Assembly: GCA_030430655.1 (NCBI GenBank)
Contig: JAUIKQ010000006.1
Location: 1-39,965, forward strand
Direction of reading: 5' to 3'
DNA length: 39,965 bases
Source of the DNA: Chlamydiia bacterium
Lineage (GTDB): Bacteria > Chlamydiota > Chlamydiia > Chlamydiales > Simkaniaceae
Part shown: positions 19,261 to 28,722 of the stretch, piece after piece
How the letters are laid out: each line of letters starts with the position of its first letter
Position numbering within the stretch: the stretch's first letter is position 1
Notes under the pieces: generated by a model
Seen by the model: only the letters and a program-made list of their open reading frames with translations
The model's database searches: none
Told to the model about the DNA's origin: nothing
Made by a program: the position numbers and the translations under genes

Positions 19261-19284
19261 AAAACCCCCTAATGGGTTTTTTAA
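19261..19284 (+). terminator. Terminator-like stem-loop between euo and tsp
   Basis: AAAACCC-CCTAAT-GGGTTTT followed by TTAATGG; + strand, upstream of tsp. Confidence 0.45.
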
Positions 19285-19339
19285 TGGACGGAAAGCAAAA
19301 GAGGAGCTAAGCTGAGGGCAAAAGCAGACAAGGCCTTAC

Positions 19340-21265
19340 ATGACAAAGCTGATCTACCTTTTCACTCTAGTTTCTCTACTTTTATATAGCAAACCTCCTG
19401 CTTTGACTCCGGCTATTGTAAACAAAAAAGCCAATCAAATTTTGCACTCCCACATCCAACATAAAAGCCTCGACATAGAGATTGGGCGGCGCATGCTACT
19501 GAACTTTTTAGAAGAGTTGGATCCGGCTAAAATCTATCTAACTGAAAACGAAGTTGCTGCGTGGATCGACCCGAGCAAAGAAATGGTCCAGGCAATGATC
19601 AATGAATTCCAAAAAGGCGTTTTTACCACTTTTGAAACCCTGTATGCGGTCATGCTCAACGCTATTGAGCGAATGCGCAATCTGACAGACGATACTGCAA
19701 CCACACAAGACTACCCAAAGGATGTAAAAAATGAAGAATTTAAAGATATTTCGTGGGCAAAAGATGAAAAAGCGTTGCTTGTTCGCAACGTTCGCTTAAA
19801 AGGACTTCAGCTCTCATTTGCAAAACAGCTGAACGAAACTCAGGCGCTTTTCTTAAAAAGGATTCAAAAATTACGCAATGGTAAGGAAGAAGAGCTCATA
19901 CAGTCCTCTAACCCCAAGCTACAAAAACAACAATGTTTAACGCTTGTCATCAAATCGCTGGCTAAATCTCTAGATGCCCACACCTTCTACTTCACGCCAG
20001 ACGAAGCGTCCCAGTTTATCATTCAAATCCAACAACGCCTTTTTGGCATTGGCGCTCAACTGCATGATTCTCTAAATGGCTTTACCGTCATGAATATCAT
20101 AGAGGGAGGGCCGGCAGACCGAAGTAAACTCTTACAAGTCAATGACAGAATAATCGCAGTGAATGGAGAGCCTGTTATTGGAATGGATATTGTCGAAGGG
20201 ACATCATTAATTCGAGGAGCAAAAGGAACAGAGGTTGTTTTAACACTTATACGAAAAAGCCTACTTGGAGAAGAAAAACTGGATGTGACAATTATAAGAG
20301 ATGAGATCGTCTTAAAAGACACTCGCATCGATGCTTCTTATGAATTATTTGGAAAAGGCGCTATTGCACGTATCCGTTTGGGCTCTTTTTATCAAGACGA
20401 CAACTACTCATCGGCTACAGATATCCAGCAAGCGCTACAAGATTTACAAAAAGAGCACCGACTCGATGGTGTAATACTAGACTTAAGAAACAATGCAGGG
20501 GGTCTACTGCCGCAAGCCGTTGCGGTAACAGGGTTATTTATTCAAAGAGGGATCGTTGTTTCTATAAAAGACTGTCAAAACAACATCCAGCATCTTAGGA
20601 ATTTAGAAAAATCGCGGGCCTTTGATGGACCCTTAATCGTACTGACCAACAAGGCAAGCGCTTCTGCAGCAGAGATTGTTGCACAAACGCTGCAAGATTA
20701 TGGACGTGCGCTCGTTGTAGGAGAAAGCCATACTTTCGGAAAGGGCTCCTACCAAACATTCACATTGGATACCAACAACACAGGCGCTGTCAATCAAGAA
20801 GGAGAATTTAAGGTCACTCGCGGCCTGTACTACACAGTCTCCGGCAAAAGCCCCCAACTCAATGGAGTGAAACCAGATATAGAAGTTGCAGGCTATCTCT
20901 CTCACTTAGAGATTGGAGAAAGATTTGCTCCATTCCCTTTGGATAACAACGCTATTTCTCCACAGTTCCAAGACAAGATGACAGATATCCACCCTTTATA
21001 CCGCAGTCGTATCGCTGCGCAGTATAAGCGGGGCCAACAGAAAAAAGAAGAGCTCTATAGCTCTCTTCTACCAACGCTAAGAAACAATTCCACACATCGC
21101 GTGAAAACAAACGCCCCCTACTGCAAGTTTTTAGAATACTTGCAATCCGAGACCGCAACCGCGGAAAGCCCCTTTCCTCCTCCTGATTACCAGTTAGAAG
21201 AAACAATGAATATCATGAAAGATCTGATCATGCTCCAATCTCGCGAGATGGAAAAAAGTGCCTAA
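19340..21265 (+). CDS. tsp: Tail-specific (C-terminal processing) protease, S41, PDZ domain
   Basis: Signal peptide; PDZ IIEGGPADRSKLLQVNDRIIAVNGEPV; S41 LDLRNNAGGLLPQAV, VLTNKASASAAEIVAQTLQDYGRALVVGESHTFGKGSYQ; about 640 aa like chlamydial Tsp. Confidence 0.94.
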   Translation: MTKLIYLFTLVSLLLYSKPPALTPAIVNKKANQILHSHIQHKSLDIEIGRRMLLNFLEELDPAKIYLTENEVAAWIDPSKEMVQAMINEFQKGVFTTFETLYAVMLNAIERMRNLTDDTATTQDYPKDVKNEEFKDISWAKDEKALLVRNVRLKGLQLSFAKQLNETQALFLKRIQKLRNGKEEELIQSSNPKLQKQQCLTLVIKSLAKSLDAHTFYFTPDEASQFIIQIQQRLFGIGAQLHDSLNGFTVMNIIEGGPADRSKLLQVNDRIIAVNGEPVIGMDIVEGTSLIRGAKGTEVVLTLIRKSLLGEEKLDVTIIRDEIVLKDTRIDASYELFGKGAIARIRLGSFYQDDNYSSATDIQQALQDLQKEHRLDGVILDLRNNAGGLLPQAVAVTGLFIQRGIVVSIKDCQNNIQHLRNLEKSRAFDGPLIVLTNKASASAAEIVAQTLQDYGRALVVGESHTFGKGSYQTFTLDTNNTGAVNQEGEFKVTRGLYYTVSGKSPQLNGVKPDIEVAGYLSHLEIGERFAPFPLDNNAISPQFQDKMTDIHPLYRSRIAAQYKRGQQKKEELYSSLLPTLRNNSTHRVKTNAPYCKFLEYLQSETATAESPFPPPDYQLEETMNIMKDLIMLQSREMEKSA

Positions 21266-21355
21266 ATGCTGCCTTCCTGCAAAGAAAAAAGGGAATAGAC
21301 TTATGTAAAGGCTCAAGGTATACTGTGGCCTTTGATTAAGATTGACTATTAAATC

Positions 21356-22870
21356 ATGAGCCAGGTTAGAGTTCGTATAGCTCCTTCACCCACAGGGGAT
21401 CCTCATGTAGGCACTCCCTACATGGCCCTTTTTAATCTTATCTTCGCTCGCCACCACCGGGGGAAGTTTATTCTTAGAATTGAAGATACAGATCAAACGC
21501 GTAGCCGCCCGGAGTACGAGAAGAATATTTTTGAATCTCTGCAGTGGTGCGGTATCTTGTGGGATGAAGGTCCCGATATTGGCGGCCCTTACGGCCCTTA
21601 TAGGCAATCGGAAAGAACTGATATTTACGTTAAACACTGTAAACAACTGGTCGATAATGGGAAAGCGTATTACTGCTTTGCCACACCACAAGAGCTAACA
21701 GAAATGCGCGAACTTGCAAAGCAACTCGGCAAGCGCATCGGTTACGATCGCCGTTACCGCAACCTCAGCCCTGAGGAAATACGACAACGTTTAGAAAGAA
21801 ATGCGCCCTACACCATTCGACTCAAAGTGCCCTTAACCGGGGAGTGTGTTTTTGAAGATGCATTAAAAGGCCGCATCTCAACGCCAATGCAGGACATTGA
21901 TGACCAAATCCTTTTAAAATCCGATGGATTCCCCACCTACCATTTGGCAAACGTAGTGGATGATCATCTCATGAAAATTACCCACGTCATAAGAGGAGAT
22001 GAATGGGTGAGCTCCACTCCAAAACACATTCTACTCTATGAAGCTTTTGGATGGACACCACCAACATTTTTACACATGCCATTGCTTTTAGGAAAAGACG
22101 GGAAAAAGCTTTCTAAAAGAAAAAACCCTACCTCTGTATTTTACTATAGAGACAGCGGCTATCTGCAAAATGCTTTCATCAATTTCCTCTCTTTAATGGG
22201 TTATAGTATGCCTAACGACCTGGAAATTTATACGATTGACGACGTTATCGCTAACTTTGATATCCGCCGGATTGGAACTTCTGGAGCCTTTTTTGATATT
22301 AATAAACTCGACTGGATCAACCAGCATTACCTCATTCACTCCATTCCAAAAGATAAGCTATGGAACGCTATTAAATCCTGGGGATTTAGCGACAACCACA
22401 TGCAAAAACTTATGCCAATGTGCCACACGCGCATCAAAACATTTGGTGACTTTATCGACCTTTGCGGCTTTCTCTTCATCAACCATGTAAACCTCGATCT
22501 ATCCCTGCTCACGCCTGGAAATATTACCCCTGAGACTGCCTGCGCCCTGCTACAAACCCTCATCTGGCAAATGGAAGAAAATGCAAACTTTCAAGGGAGT
22601 GGACTAGAAGCGGCATCAAGAGAAGTGGCCAAAGCATTCAAAGTGAACCATAAAAAAATTGTCATGCGCATCTTATTCGCAGCCATCACAGGTAAACATT
22701 TTGGCCCCCCTCTGTTTGACTCAGTAGATATTTTGGGAAAACCGAAAACGCAAGCAAGGCTATTGAAAGCAATTGAATTTTTGGGTGGACTATCTAATAA
22801 AAAATTAACTTTGCTCACAAAGTCATGGGATGCAAAAAATTGTGAGACCCTCGTGCAGAAAAACGACTAA
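21356..22870 (+). CDS. gltX: Glutamate--tRNA ligase
   Basis: VRIAPSPTGDPHVGTPYMALFN (HIGH-like); LLGKDGKKLSKRKNPTSV (KMSKS-like). Confidence 0.96.
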   Translation: MSQVRVRIAPSPTGDPHVGTPYMALFNLIFARHHRGKFILRIEDTDQTRSRPEYEKNIFESLQWCGILWDEGPDIGGPYGPYRQSERTDIYVKHCKQLVDNGKAYYCFATPQELTEMRELAKQLGKRIGYDRRYRNLSPEEIRQRLERNAPYTIRLKVPLTGECVFEDALKGRISTPMQDIDDQILLKSDGFPTYHLANVVDDHLMKITHVIRGDEWVSSTPKHILLYEAFGWTPPTFLHMPLLLGKDGKKLSKRKNPTSVFYYRDSGYLQNAFINFLSLMGYSMPNDLEIYTIDDVIANFDIRRIGTSGAFFDINKLDWINQHYLIHSIPKDKLWNAIKSWGFSDNHMQKLMPMCHTRIKTFGDFIDLCGFLFINHVNLDLSLLTPGNITPETACALLQTLIWQMEENANFQGSGLEAASREVAKAFKVNHKKIVMRILFAAITGKHFGPPLFDSVDILGKPKTQARLLKAIEFLGGLSNKKLTLLTKSWDAKNCETLVQKND

Positions 22871-22890
22871 TTCCATCGCCTCAAATCGGC

Positions 22891-23025
22891 CTACATCTCT
22901 TCTGCCTTTTCTCCGTTTTCTTCAATCTTTGACTCTGAGAGAATGTAGAGGGGGTGGTATCCAGCGCGTACGCCACATCCCGATAAGAATAACCAATAAA
23001 GACATAAAATGATGATCTTCCTCAT
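22891..23025 (-). CDS. Small predicted lipoprotein (44 aa)
   Basis: MRKIIILCLYWLFLSGCGVRAGYHPLYILSESKIEENGEKAEEM: lipobox LSGC after a short hydrophobic stretch; ORF opens farther upstream but this ATG is best. Confidence 0.55.
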   Translation of the reverse strand: MRKIIILCLYWLFLSGCGVRAGYHPLYILSESKIEENGEKAEEM

Positions 23026-23074
23026 GGTCTCAACTCTACACCAAACTTTAAAAATAAAGCTATACTGAAAACCT

Positions 23075-24154
23075 ATGTATTCTAGACAAACTCCCTTTTT
23101 ATCAAGAATTATATATAGGAAGCAAATCAATGATGCAAGTGCAGCATTGCCCGTGTTTCACATGGTTTTGGATCTCAAAAATTCCCTTCTTCAGTATAGC
23201 CCAGGAGATGTTGTTGCGATCTTGCCAGAAAACGCTTCATTGATTGTGGAAAAACTCCTTGTTTTGCTTAAAGCAGCGCCAACCATGCCGATCTATTCGC
23301 CTAAGACAAAGAAGACAACGAATATAAAAAATTTTTTACTCCGCTCGTGCAACCTATCTACTCTCTCTCCTGCTCTCCTGCGTCTTTTTTCCCTTGACCC
23401 TACAACCTTTCCAAAGGAAAATTTCGATATCCTCACTTTTTTCCAGCAATTCCCGCCACGCTCCATTCCCATACAAGAGTGCGTCACTTGCTTGTTGCCT
23501 TTGTTGCCCCGATTTTATTCTATTGCTTCTGCTCAAAACCAAAACCCCTCAGAGCTGCATTTACTTGTGAAATCTGTCGCTTACTACCAAGCGTCTGGAT
23601 TGCAGAAGGGTGTTGGCAGTGATTTCCTCTGTCATCGAGCGGAAGTAGGCCGGACCCCCATCCCACTCTATATCCAACAAAGCCACCATTTTGCCCTGCC
23701 CAAAGACCCTACAACACCCATTATCATGATAGGACCAGGCACAGGGGTGGCTCCTTACAGGGGATTTTTGCAACAACGGATAACCGAAAAAAACTTCGGT
23801 AACCAGTGGTTATTTTTTGGAGAAAAAGAAAAGCAAAAAGATTTTTACTACAAAAAAGAATGGCTGCATCTTCAGGAAAAAGGGCACTTGAAGCTGTCCG
23901 TGGCTTTTTCTCGGGATCAACAAGAGAAAATTTATGTGCAAAACAGGATGTGGGAAGAGCGAAGCGAGCTTTTTTCTTGGTTGGAAGACGGCGCTATTGT
24001 TTATGTCTGTGGCAACGCAAAGTATATGGCAAAAGAAGTGGAAAGCACCCTTCGCGATATTATCAACACAGAAGGTAATTTTTCTAAAGAGGCAGGAAAA
24101 GCCTATTTTCGGCTTCTAAGGAAAAGTAAACGGTACCGACTAGACGTCTATTGA
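23075..24154 (+). CDS. CysJ-like flavoprotein reductase (FAD/NADPH modules)
   Basis: LPRFYSIAS, GVGSDFLCH, MIGPGTGVAPYRGFLQQR, WLFFGEKEKQKDFYYKKEW, VYVCGNAKYMAKEVESTLRDI; no flavodoxin domain. Confidence 0.88.
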   Translation: MYSRQTPFLSRIIYRKQINDASAALPVFHMVLDLKNSLLQYSPGDVVAILPENASLIVEKLLVLLKAAPTMPIYSPKTKKTTNIKNFLLRSCNLSTLSPALLRLFSLDPTTFPKENFDILTFFQQFPPRSIPIQECVTCLLPLLPRFYSIASAQNQNPSELHLLVKSVAYYQASGLQKGVGSDFLCHRAEVGRTPIPLYIQQSHHFALPKDPTTPIIMIGPGTGVAPYRGFLQQRITEKNFGNQWLFFGEKEKQKDFYYKKEWLHLQEKGHLKLSVAFSRDQQEKIYVQNRMWEERSELFSWLEDGAIVYVCGNAKYMAKEVESTLRDIINTEGNFSKEAGKAYFRLLRKSKRYRLDVY

Positions 24155-25381
24155 AAGCGCTGCTTTGCGGGTCAAGCGTAAAGAATAAAAGACTGCAGAG
24201 ATCGCTAAAATCGCCGTGAAAGTCAGATAAAAAGCAGGGGATGCAACCCATCCTGTTTTCCCGTATAACCATAAAGAAAAAGAAACGGTAGGACCTCCAA
24301 TGCACTCTGCCCCAAAGGCTTTAGACATACCAATAACGCGGTAACGGTACTTATAAGGCACCAACTGCTGTGCCCAGTTTTGGTAAGTAGCACCTACAGC
24401 CACTCCAAGCACCACTAAAATAAAGCGTACGACAAATAGCCCCCACAAAGTAGGGCGGGAAAAACTTTGGAAAAGAGGAAATGCAAGAATAACCACTAGT
24501 GCCAAAGCAATGATCATCACCCGTTCTTTGGAAATACGATCAGCAAGCCACGCAAAAAGGGGAAATAGCAATAAATCAAATCCCACCAAAATCACATGCA
24601 CCATCAGCATCCAAGTGGAAGAGACTTTGCACACAGCGGGTAAATAGCCATTTAACATCGTCATAACAATGCGATAGTTAGCGTAAGCAAACCCCGTCAC
24701 CAGGGCAATGGTAATAAAAGGAGCAAGCAACGTCCTTTTTTTTTCTATAGAAACTTTTTTTTCCACGCACTCTTCTATTACAGACTGACGGATCCACCGA
24801 TTTATATACCCAGCCACACCGCCAATGATAAACAAACCGCGCCAAAAAACATTTACTTTGCCAAAATACACTAGCAAAAACACGCTTAAAGAGCCCAAAA
24901 GCACCCCCCACATACCGGACATTTCGTAAAAACTGCTCATCCAGTTTCTTTTCGCGTTTTCAGCCCCTTCTAGCAATAATAGCGACGCGCCAGTCGCCTC
25001 TCCCGCAGCGAAAAAAGAGAGCATCCCTCGACTAAACGACAGTAAGATAGGGGACCATATCCCCGCTTGTTCATAAGTTGGCAACAATCCGATCAACATT
25101 GTCATAAAAGACATACCCAGCAGCGCACAGGAGAGTGCTTTTTTTCGGCTTAGACGGTCCCCAATACGGCCAAAAAACCAAGCGCCCAAAGGGCGATAGA
25201 TAATGCCAAAGGGAAGGTAGATCAAACACAAGGCGTGCAATATGTTGTCTGTTCGAAAAAAGCGCATCGCAATAAACGGCGCCAACAAACCATAAAGTGA
25301 TTTATCAAAATGCTCTAAAGTATTTCCTAATAATAGTGGAAGCGTATGAGACTGCCGAACAGCTAAAAGACGTTTTATCAT
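24140..25381 (-). CDS. MFS transporter, metabolite:H+ symporter (ProP-like)
   Basis: 12-TM pattern; LLGNTLEHFDKSLYGLLAPFIAMRFF, RPLGAWFFGRIGDRLSRKKAL. Confidence 0.88.
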   Translation of the reverse strand: MIKRLLAVRQSHTLPLLLGNTLEHFDKSLYGLLAPFIAMRFFRTDNILHALCLIYLPFGIIYRPLGAWFFGRIGDRLSRKKALSCALLGMSFMTMLIGLLPTYEQAGIWSPILLSFSRGMLSFFAAGEATGASLLLLEGAENAKRNWMSSFYEMSGMWGVLLGSLSVFLLVYFGKVNVFWRGLFIIGGVAGYINRWIRQSVIEECVEKKVSIEKKRTLLAPFITIALVTGFAYANYRIVMTMLNGYLPAVCKVSSTWMLMVHVILVGFDLLLFPLFAWLADRISKERVMIIALALVVILAFPLFQSFSRPTLWGLFVVRFILVVLGVAVGATYQNWAQQLVPYKYRYRVIGMSKAFGAECIGGPTVSFSLWLYGKTGWVASPAFYLTFTAILAISAVFYSLRLTRKAALSIDV

Positions 25382-25558
25382 ACCTACTCGCTCATTCCCT
25401 CAATTAAGCCTGCACAAAGCGCCGTACTACTCTCTTTTTCTTACAATGCAAAAAAACTAAAATCTCTCATATTTCCATCCCAAGCGCAAGTTGAATTGTT
25501 TAGCAAACTTGAAAAGATACTATTGCATTGCGTAACTAGATCAAGTACTATCGACCCC

Positions 25559-26956
25559 ATGACAGAAGCGTTTCATATTAAAGGAGGCTTTCCTCTGCGC
25601 GGCCACATTAAAGCAGCGGGTGCCAAAAATTCTATCACAAAACTGATTGTAGCCTCACTATTATCCGATAAAAAATGCGTTTTGCATAACGTGCCAAATA
25701 TTGAGGATGTAAGAATCACCATTAATTTTTGCCGAGAAATAGGCACGCAGGTGCTGTGGGACACAATCAATAAAACATTAGAGTTAAAAACAAAAGCAAT
25801 AACCTCAACCAATGTATCCCCACCAAAATCTGCTGCAAACCGCATTTCTATTCTCATGCTAGGCGCCCTTCTAGGCAGAGCAAGCGGCCCTATCACCATC
25901 CCTATTGTTGGCGGGTGCCGCATTGGGAAACGCCCTATCGATTTCCATATCAGTGCCCTAAGAGCATTGGGGGCAACCATTGAAGAAGAAACCACGATTA
26001 ATGGCTCTGCCTACGTCGCTTGTGCCCATGATCATCTGCAAGGAGCCGTGATCACACTTCCCTACCCCTCTGTTGGCGCTACAGAAAATGCCATTTTGGC
26101 TTCTTGCCGTGCAAAAGGAAAAACGGTCATTAAAAATGCTGCTATTGAACCTGAAATCGTGGATTTAATTTTATTTTTACAAAAATTAGGCGTTGCCATT
26201 CATTTGGATGTGAATAGAACGATTTTTATTAGGGAAACAACGCGATTTTACGAAGTAGAGCACACGGTGATGGGAGACCGCATTGAGGTGGCTTGCTTTG
26301 CGATGGCTGCCATTAGTACGAAAGGACGTATTTTTATAGAAAATGCCAACCAAGCATGTCTAGTCAATTTTCTCAACAAGCTCCGTGAAGTCAACGGAGG
26401 ATTTAAAATACACGAAACCGGGATAGAGTTCTTTTATCAAGGTCCCTTGAAGGGAGGGGTGCACATTGAAACGGACGTACATCCAGGATTTCTCACAGAC
26501 TGGCAACAGCCTTTTGTCACCCTTCTCACACAAGCCAAAGGGAGTAGTGTCATACATGAGACGGTGTATGAAAATCGCTTTGGATACATAAATTGTCTCA
26601 AGGAGATGGGAGCTGATATTGAGCTTTTTACCCAGTGCTTAGGAGAAATAGTTTGCCGTTTTGCAGCGCACAACCACTACCACTCCTTAGTCGTTAAAGG
26701 ACAAACACCTTTAATAGGAAAAATTATTACCGTACCCGATTTAAGAGCAGGATTTGCCTATATTATGGCAGCGCTGCTTGCCCCAGAAAAAAGCGAGATT
26801 TATGGTATTCCCTTTATTGATAGGGGATACGAAGAAATTGATAAAAAGCTCCAATCCTTGGGTGCACACATTGAGCGCGTGAAAAAATCCCCCAAGTCCG
26901 AGTACCTTGCAACGGAAAACAGCCAAGTGTGTGCGAATATTCCAAGTGGCTGTTGA
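25559..26956 (+). CDS. murA: MurA-like UDP-N-acetylglucosamine 1-carboxyvinyltransferase
   Basis: AGAKNS, IVGGCRIGKRPIDFHISALRALGA, SVGATENAI, REPEIVD-like IEPEIVD, FLTDWQQPF, ENRFGY, DLRAGFAY. Confidence 0.88.
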   Translation: MTEAFHIKGGFPLRGHIKAAGAKNSITKLIVASLLSDKKCVLHNVPNIEDVRITINFCREIGTQVLWDTINKTLELKTKAITSTNVSPPKSAANRISILMLGALLGRASGPITIPIVGGCRIGKRPIDFHISALRALGATIEEETTINGSAYVACAHDHLQGAVITLPYPSVGATENAILASCRAKGKTVIKNAAIEPEIVDLILFLQKLGVAIHLDVNRTIFIRETTRFYEVEHTVMGDRIEVACFAMAAISTKGRIFIENANQACLVNFLNKLREVNGGFKIHETGIEFFYQGPLKGGVHIETDVHPGFLTDWQQPFVTLLTQAKGSSVIHETVYENRFGYINCLKEMGADIELFTQCLGEIVCRFAAHNHYHSLVVKGQTPLIGKIITVPDLRAGFAYIMAALLAPEKSEIYGIPFIDRGYEEIDKKLQSLGAHIERVKKSPKSEYLATENSQVCANIPSGC

Positions 26957-26968
26957 TGAGCTCTGGCA

Positions 26969-28669
26969 TTAAAAGGGTTTTGTATTGATTTTAATATAAA
27001 AAATGGAGCTTGGCTGCGATTTTGTTTGGGTTAAAGGAAAAGCCCAATCTAGAGCAATATCGAACTTCCCAGCATTAAATAATCGAAGCCCCACCCCTAC
27101 ACTTGTCAGAGAAGCGCAGCGAGGCTCTTTGTAAAAATCTGTGTCTTCCAAACTCAGTCCATTGTCCACGAATAGAGCAAAGGCGAAAAAATCCTTCCAC
27201 TGCTTATACTCTCGAAGTAGAAGGACCCGCTGAGTTGCTAACCCCGGCAAAGGAAACCAATACTCTAAATTCGCAAAATATCCATGATCTCCAATTCCCG
27301 TTGCGACTTGATACCCCCTGACTGTCCCATATCCACCTACAAGAAACTGCTCTGGCAAAGTCAGCTTTTCGAAAGCGTACTGCCCATTAATATAAAAAGT
27401 CAAAACACTATACCAAGGAAGAGATTGAATACGTCGATATTCGGCATTGACCTTGAAAAACCGGCCTCCAACGCAAGGGCAGCTAGAAGAAGGATTCACC
27501 CGCTTTGAGCCCCCCAGAAAGTCGGGTATGCCAATAGTGCCAGAAATAGCGCCGTAATTTCTTCCTTGCAACTTATCTGAGTAGTCAACGTTGCAACCCA
27601 CCTTTACCTCTCGCAGGTAATCAGCAGAAGCTTTTGTTCCCAGGCTATAGTTTTTTACATTTTTATAAATCAAATCTACCATAGCATTGGTATGCAATCG
27701 CCGCGTTCTAGAAATTTTTTGCAAAAAATTTATCTCAGCCACTTGTGATTTTCCCCTTATATTTGAATCCCTCAACTGAGAAACGCTAAAATTGGAATAT
27801 AAATAGGCTGCGCCAAGATACGTCCCTGAAAAGTTAATGGGAACACTGTATCGGGTGCTGTGGAAATACAGCTCTTCTATTGGAATAGCAGAAATGCCTC
27901 CCAGCGTGATAATAGACCCCTGACCAAACAAATTCCCGAGTTCCAACCGAGAACCGATACGGGTGCGTGAAACCACATCTGACCCGCAGTTGTTATAACC
28001 AAGATAAGCATCAAATGGATAAGTATCTGTCACATTGAGTGCAAGATCGACCTCCCCCGTGCGGTCCCCTTTCTTAAGAATACCGCCAACATGAATATCA
28101 ATATTTTCATTTATCAAGATTAATTGACGCAGAATAGAATAATAATTAACCGGAAGGCCTTTAAATCGATTAAAATAACCCAATATAAACTTAGTTTGAT
28201 AATTTCTGTTATTCGCAATAGTAATTTTTCCTAGCTTTCCCTCCACGATTTCTATAGTTAACACATCCTTTTCAAGCCTTTCCGTAGGAGTAAGCACTCT
28301 CGTTAAAATATACCCTTCATTGACATATTTCTCTTGAATTTGTAGTAAAAGCGTTTGCACTTCTTGCATAGAAACTTTTTTTTCTAACAAAGGCTCAGCA
28401 AGGTATTCTAAGTACTCATCTGGAAGAATAGTATTGCCGTTAAAGAGAACCTTTTTAATGAAACCACTTTCTTCTTCTGGAATACGAAAGGCCTCTTTAG
28501 GAATATCCACTTGTAAAATCGGGTCCATGTTTTTTTCAGCAACCGTAAGAGCGTTGTAGATTCGCTCCAAATTCTGCTCAATCACACCGGCTGATGAACG
28601 GGGGCCCGGAGCATTCATCCCCGCTAAGGAGATTGGCAAAAGAAGAAAAGGTAGGATCTTAAGCTTCAT
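26969..28669 (-). CDS. TpsB / ShlB / FhaC-type outer-membrane transporter (POTRA plus 16-strand barrel)
   Basis: Signal peptide; POTRA (FNGNTILPDEYLEYLAEPLLEKKVSMQEVQTLLLQIQEKYVNEGYILTRVLTP); barrel end with LPEQFLVGGYGTVRGY (TpsB L6 VRGY motif). Confidence 0.88.
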   Translation of the reverse strand: MKLKILPFLLLPISLAGMNAPGPRSSAGVIEQNLERIYNALTVAEKNMDPILQVDIPKEAFRIPEEESGFIKKVLFNGNTILPDEYLEYLAEPLLEKKVSMQEVQTLLLQIQEKYVNEGYILTRVLTPTERLEKDVLTIEIVEGKLGKITIANNRNYQTKFILGYFNRFKGLPVNYYSILRQLILINENIDIHVGGILKKGDRTGEVDLALNVTDTYPFDAYLGYNNCGSDVVSRTRIGSRLELGNLFGQGSIITLGGISAIPIEELYFHSTRYSVPINFSGTYLGAAYLYSNFSVSQLRDSNIRGKSQVAEINFLQKISRTRRLHTNAMVDLIYKNVKNYSLGTKASADYLREVKVGCNVDYSDKLQGRNYGAISGTIGIPDFLGGSKRVNPSSSCPCVGGRFFKVNAEYRRIQSLPWYSVLTFYINGQYAFEKLTLPEQFLVGGYGTVRGYQVATGIGDHGYFANLEYWFPLPGLATQRVLLLREYKQWKDFFAFALFVDNGLSLEDTDFYKEPRCASLTSVGVGLRLFNAGKFDIALDWAFPLTQTKSQPSSIFYIKINTKPF

Positions 28670-28722
28670 AGGCCACCGAGGGTATTATACCAAAATTAAA
28701 TTTGCAAAACAATAACACGGCT

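Noticed and set aside
24140-24154. Overlap of cysJ-like and MFS ORF 3' ends as a regulatory antisense region
   Set aside because: A 15-bp convergent overlap is ordinary in compact genomes.
25573-25995. 140-aa minus ORF antisense to murA
   Set aside because: Antisense shadow ORF; murA has full catalytic motif support.
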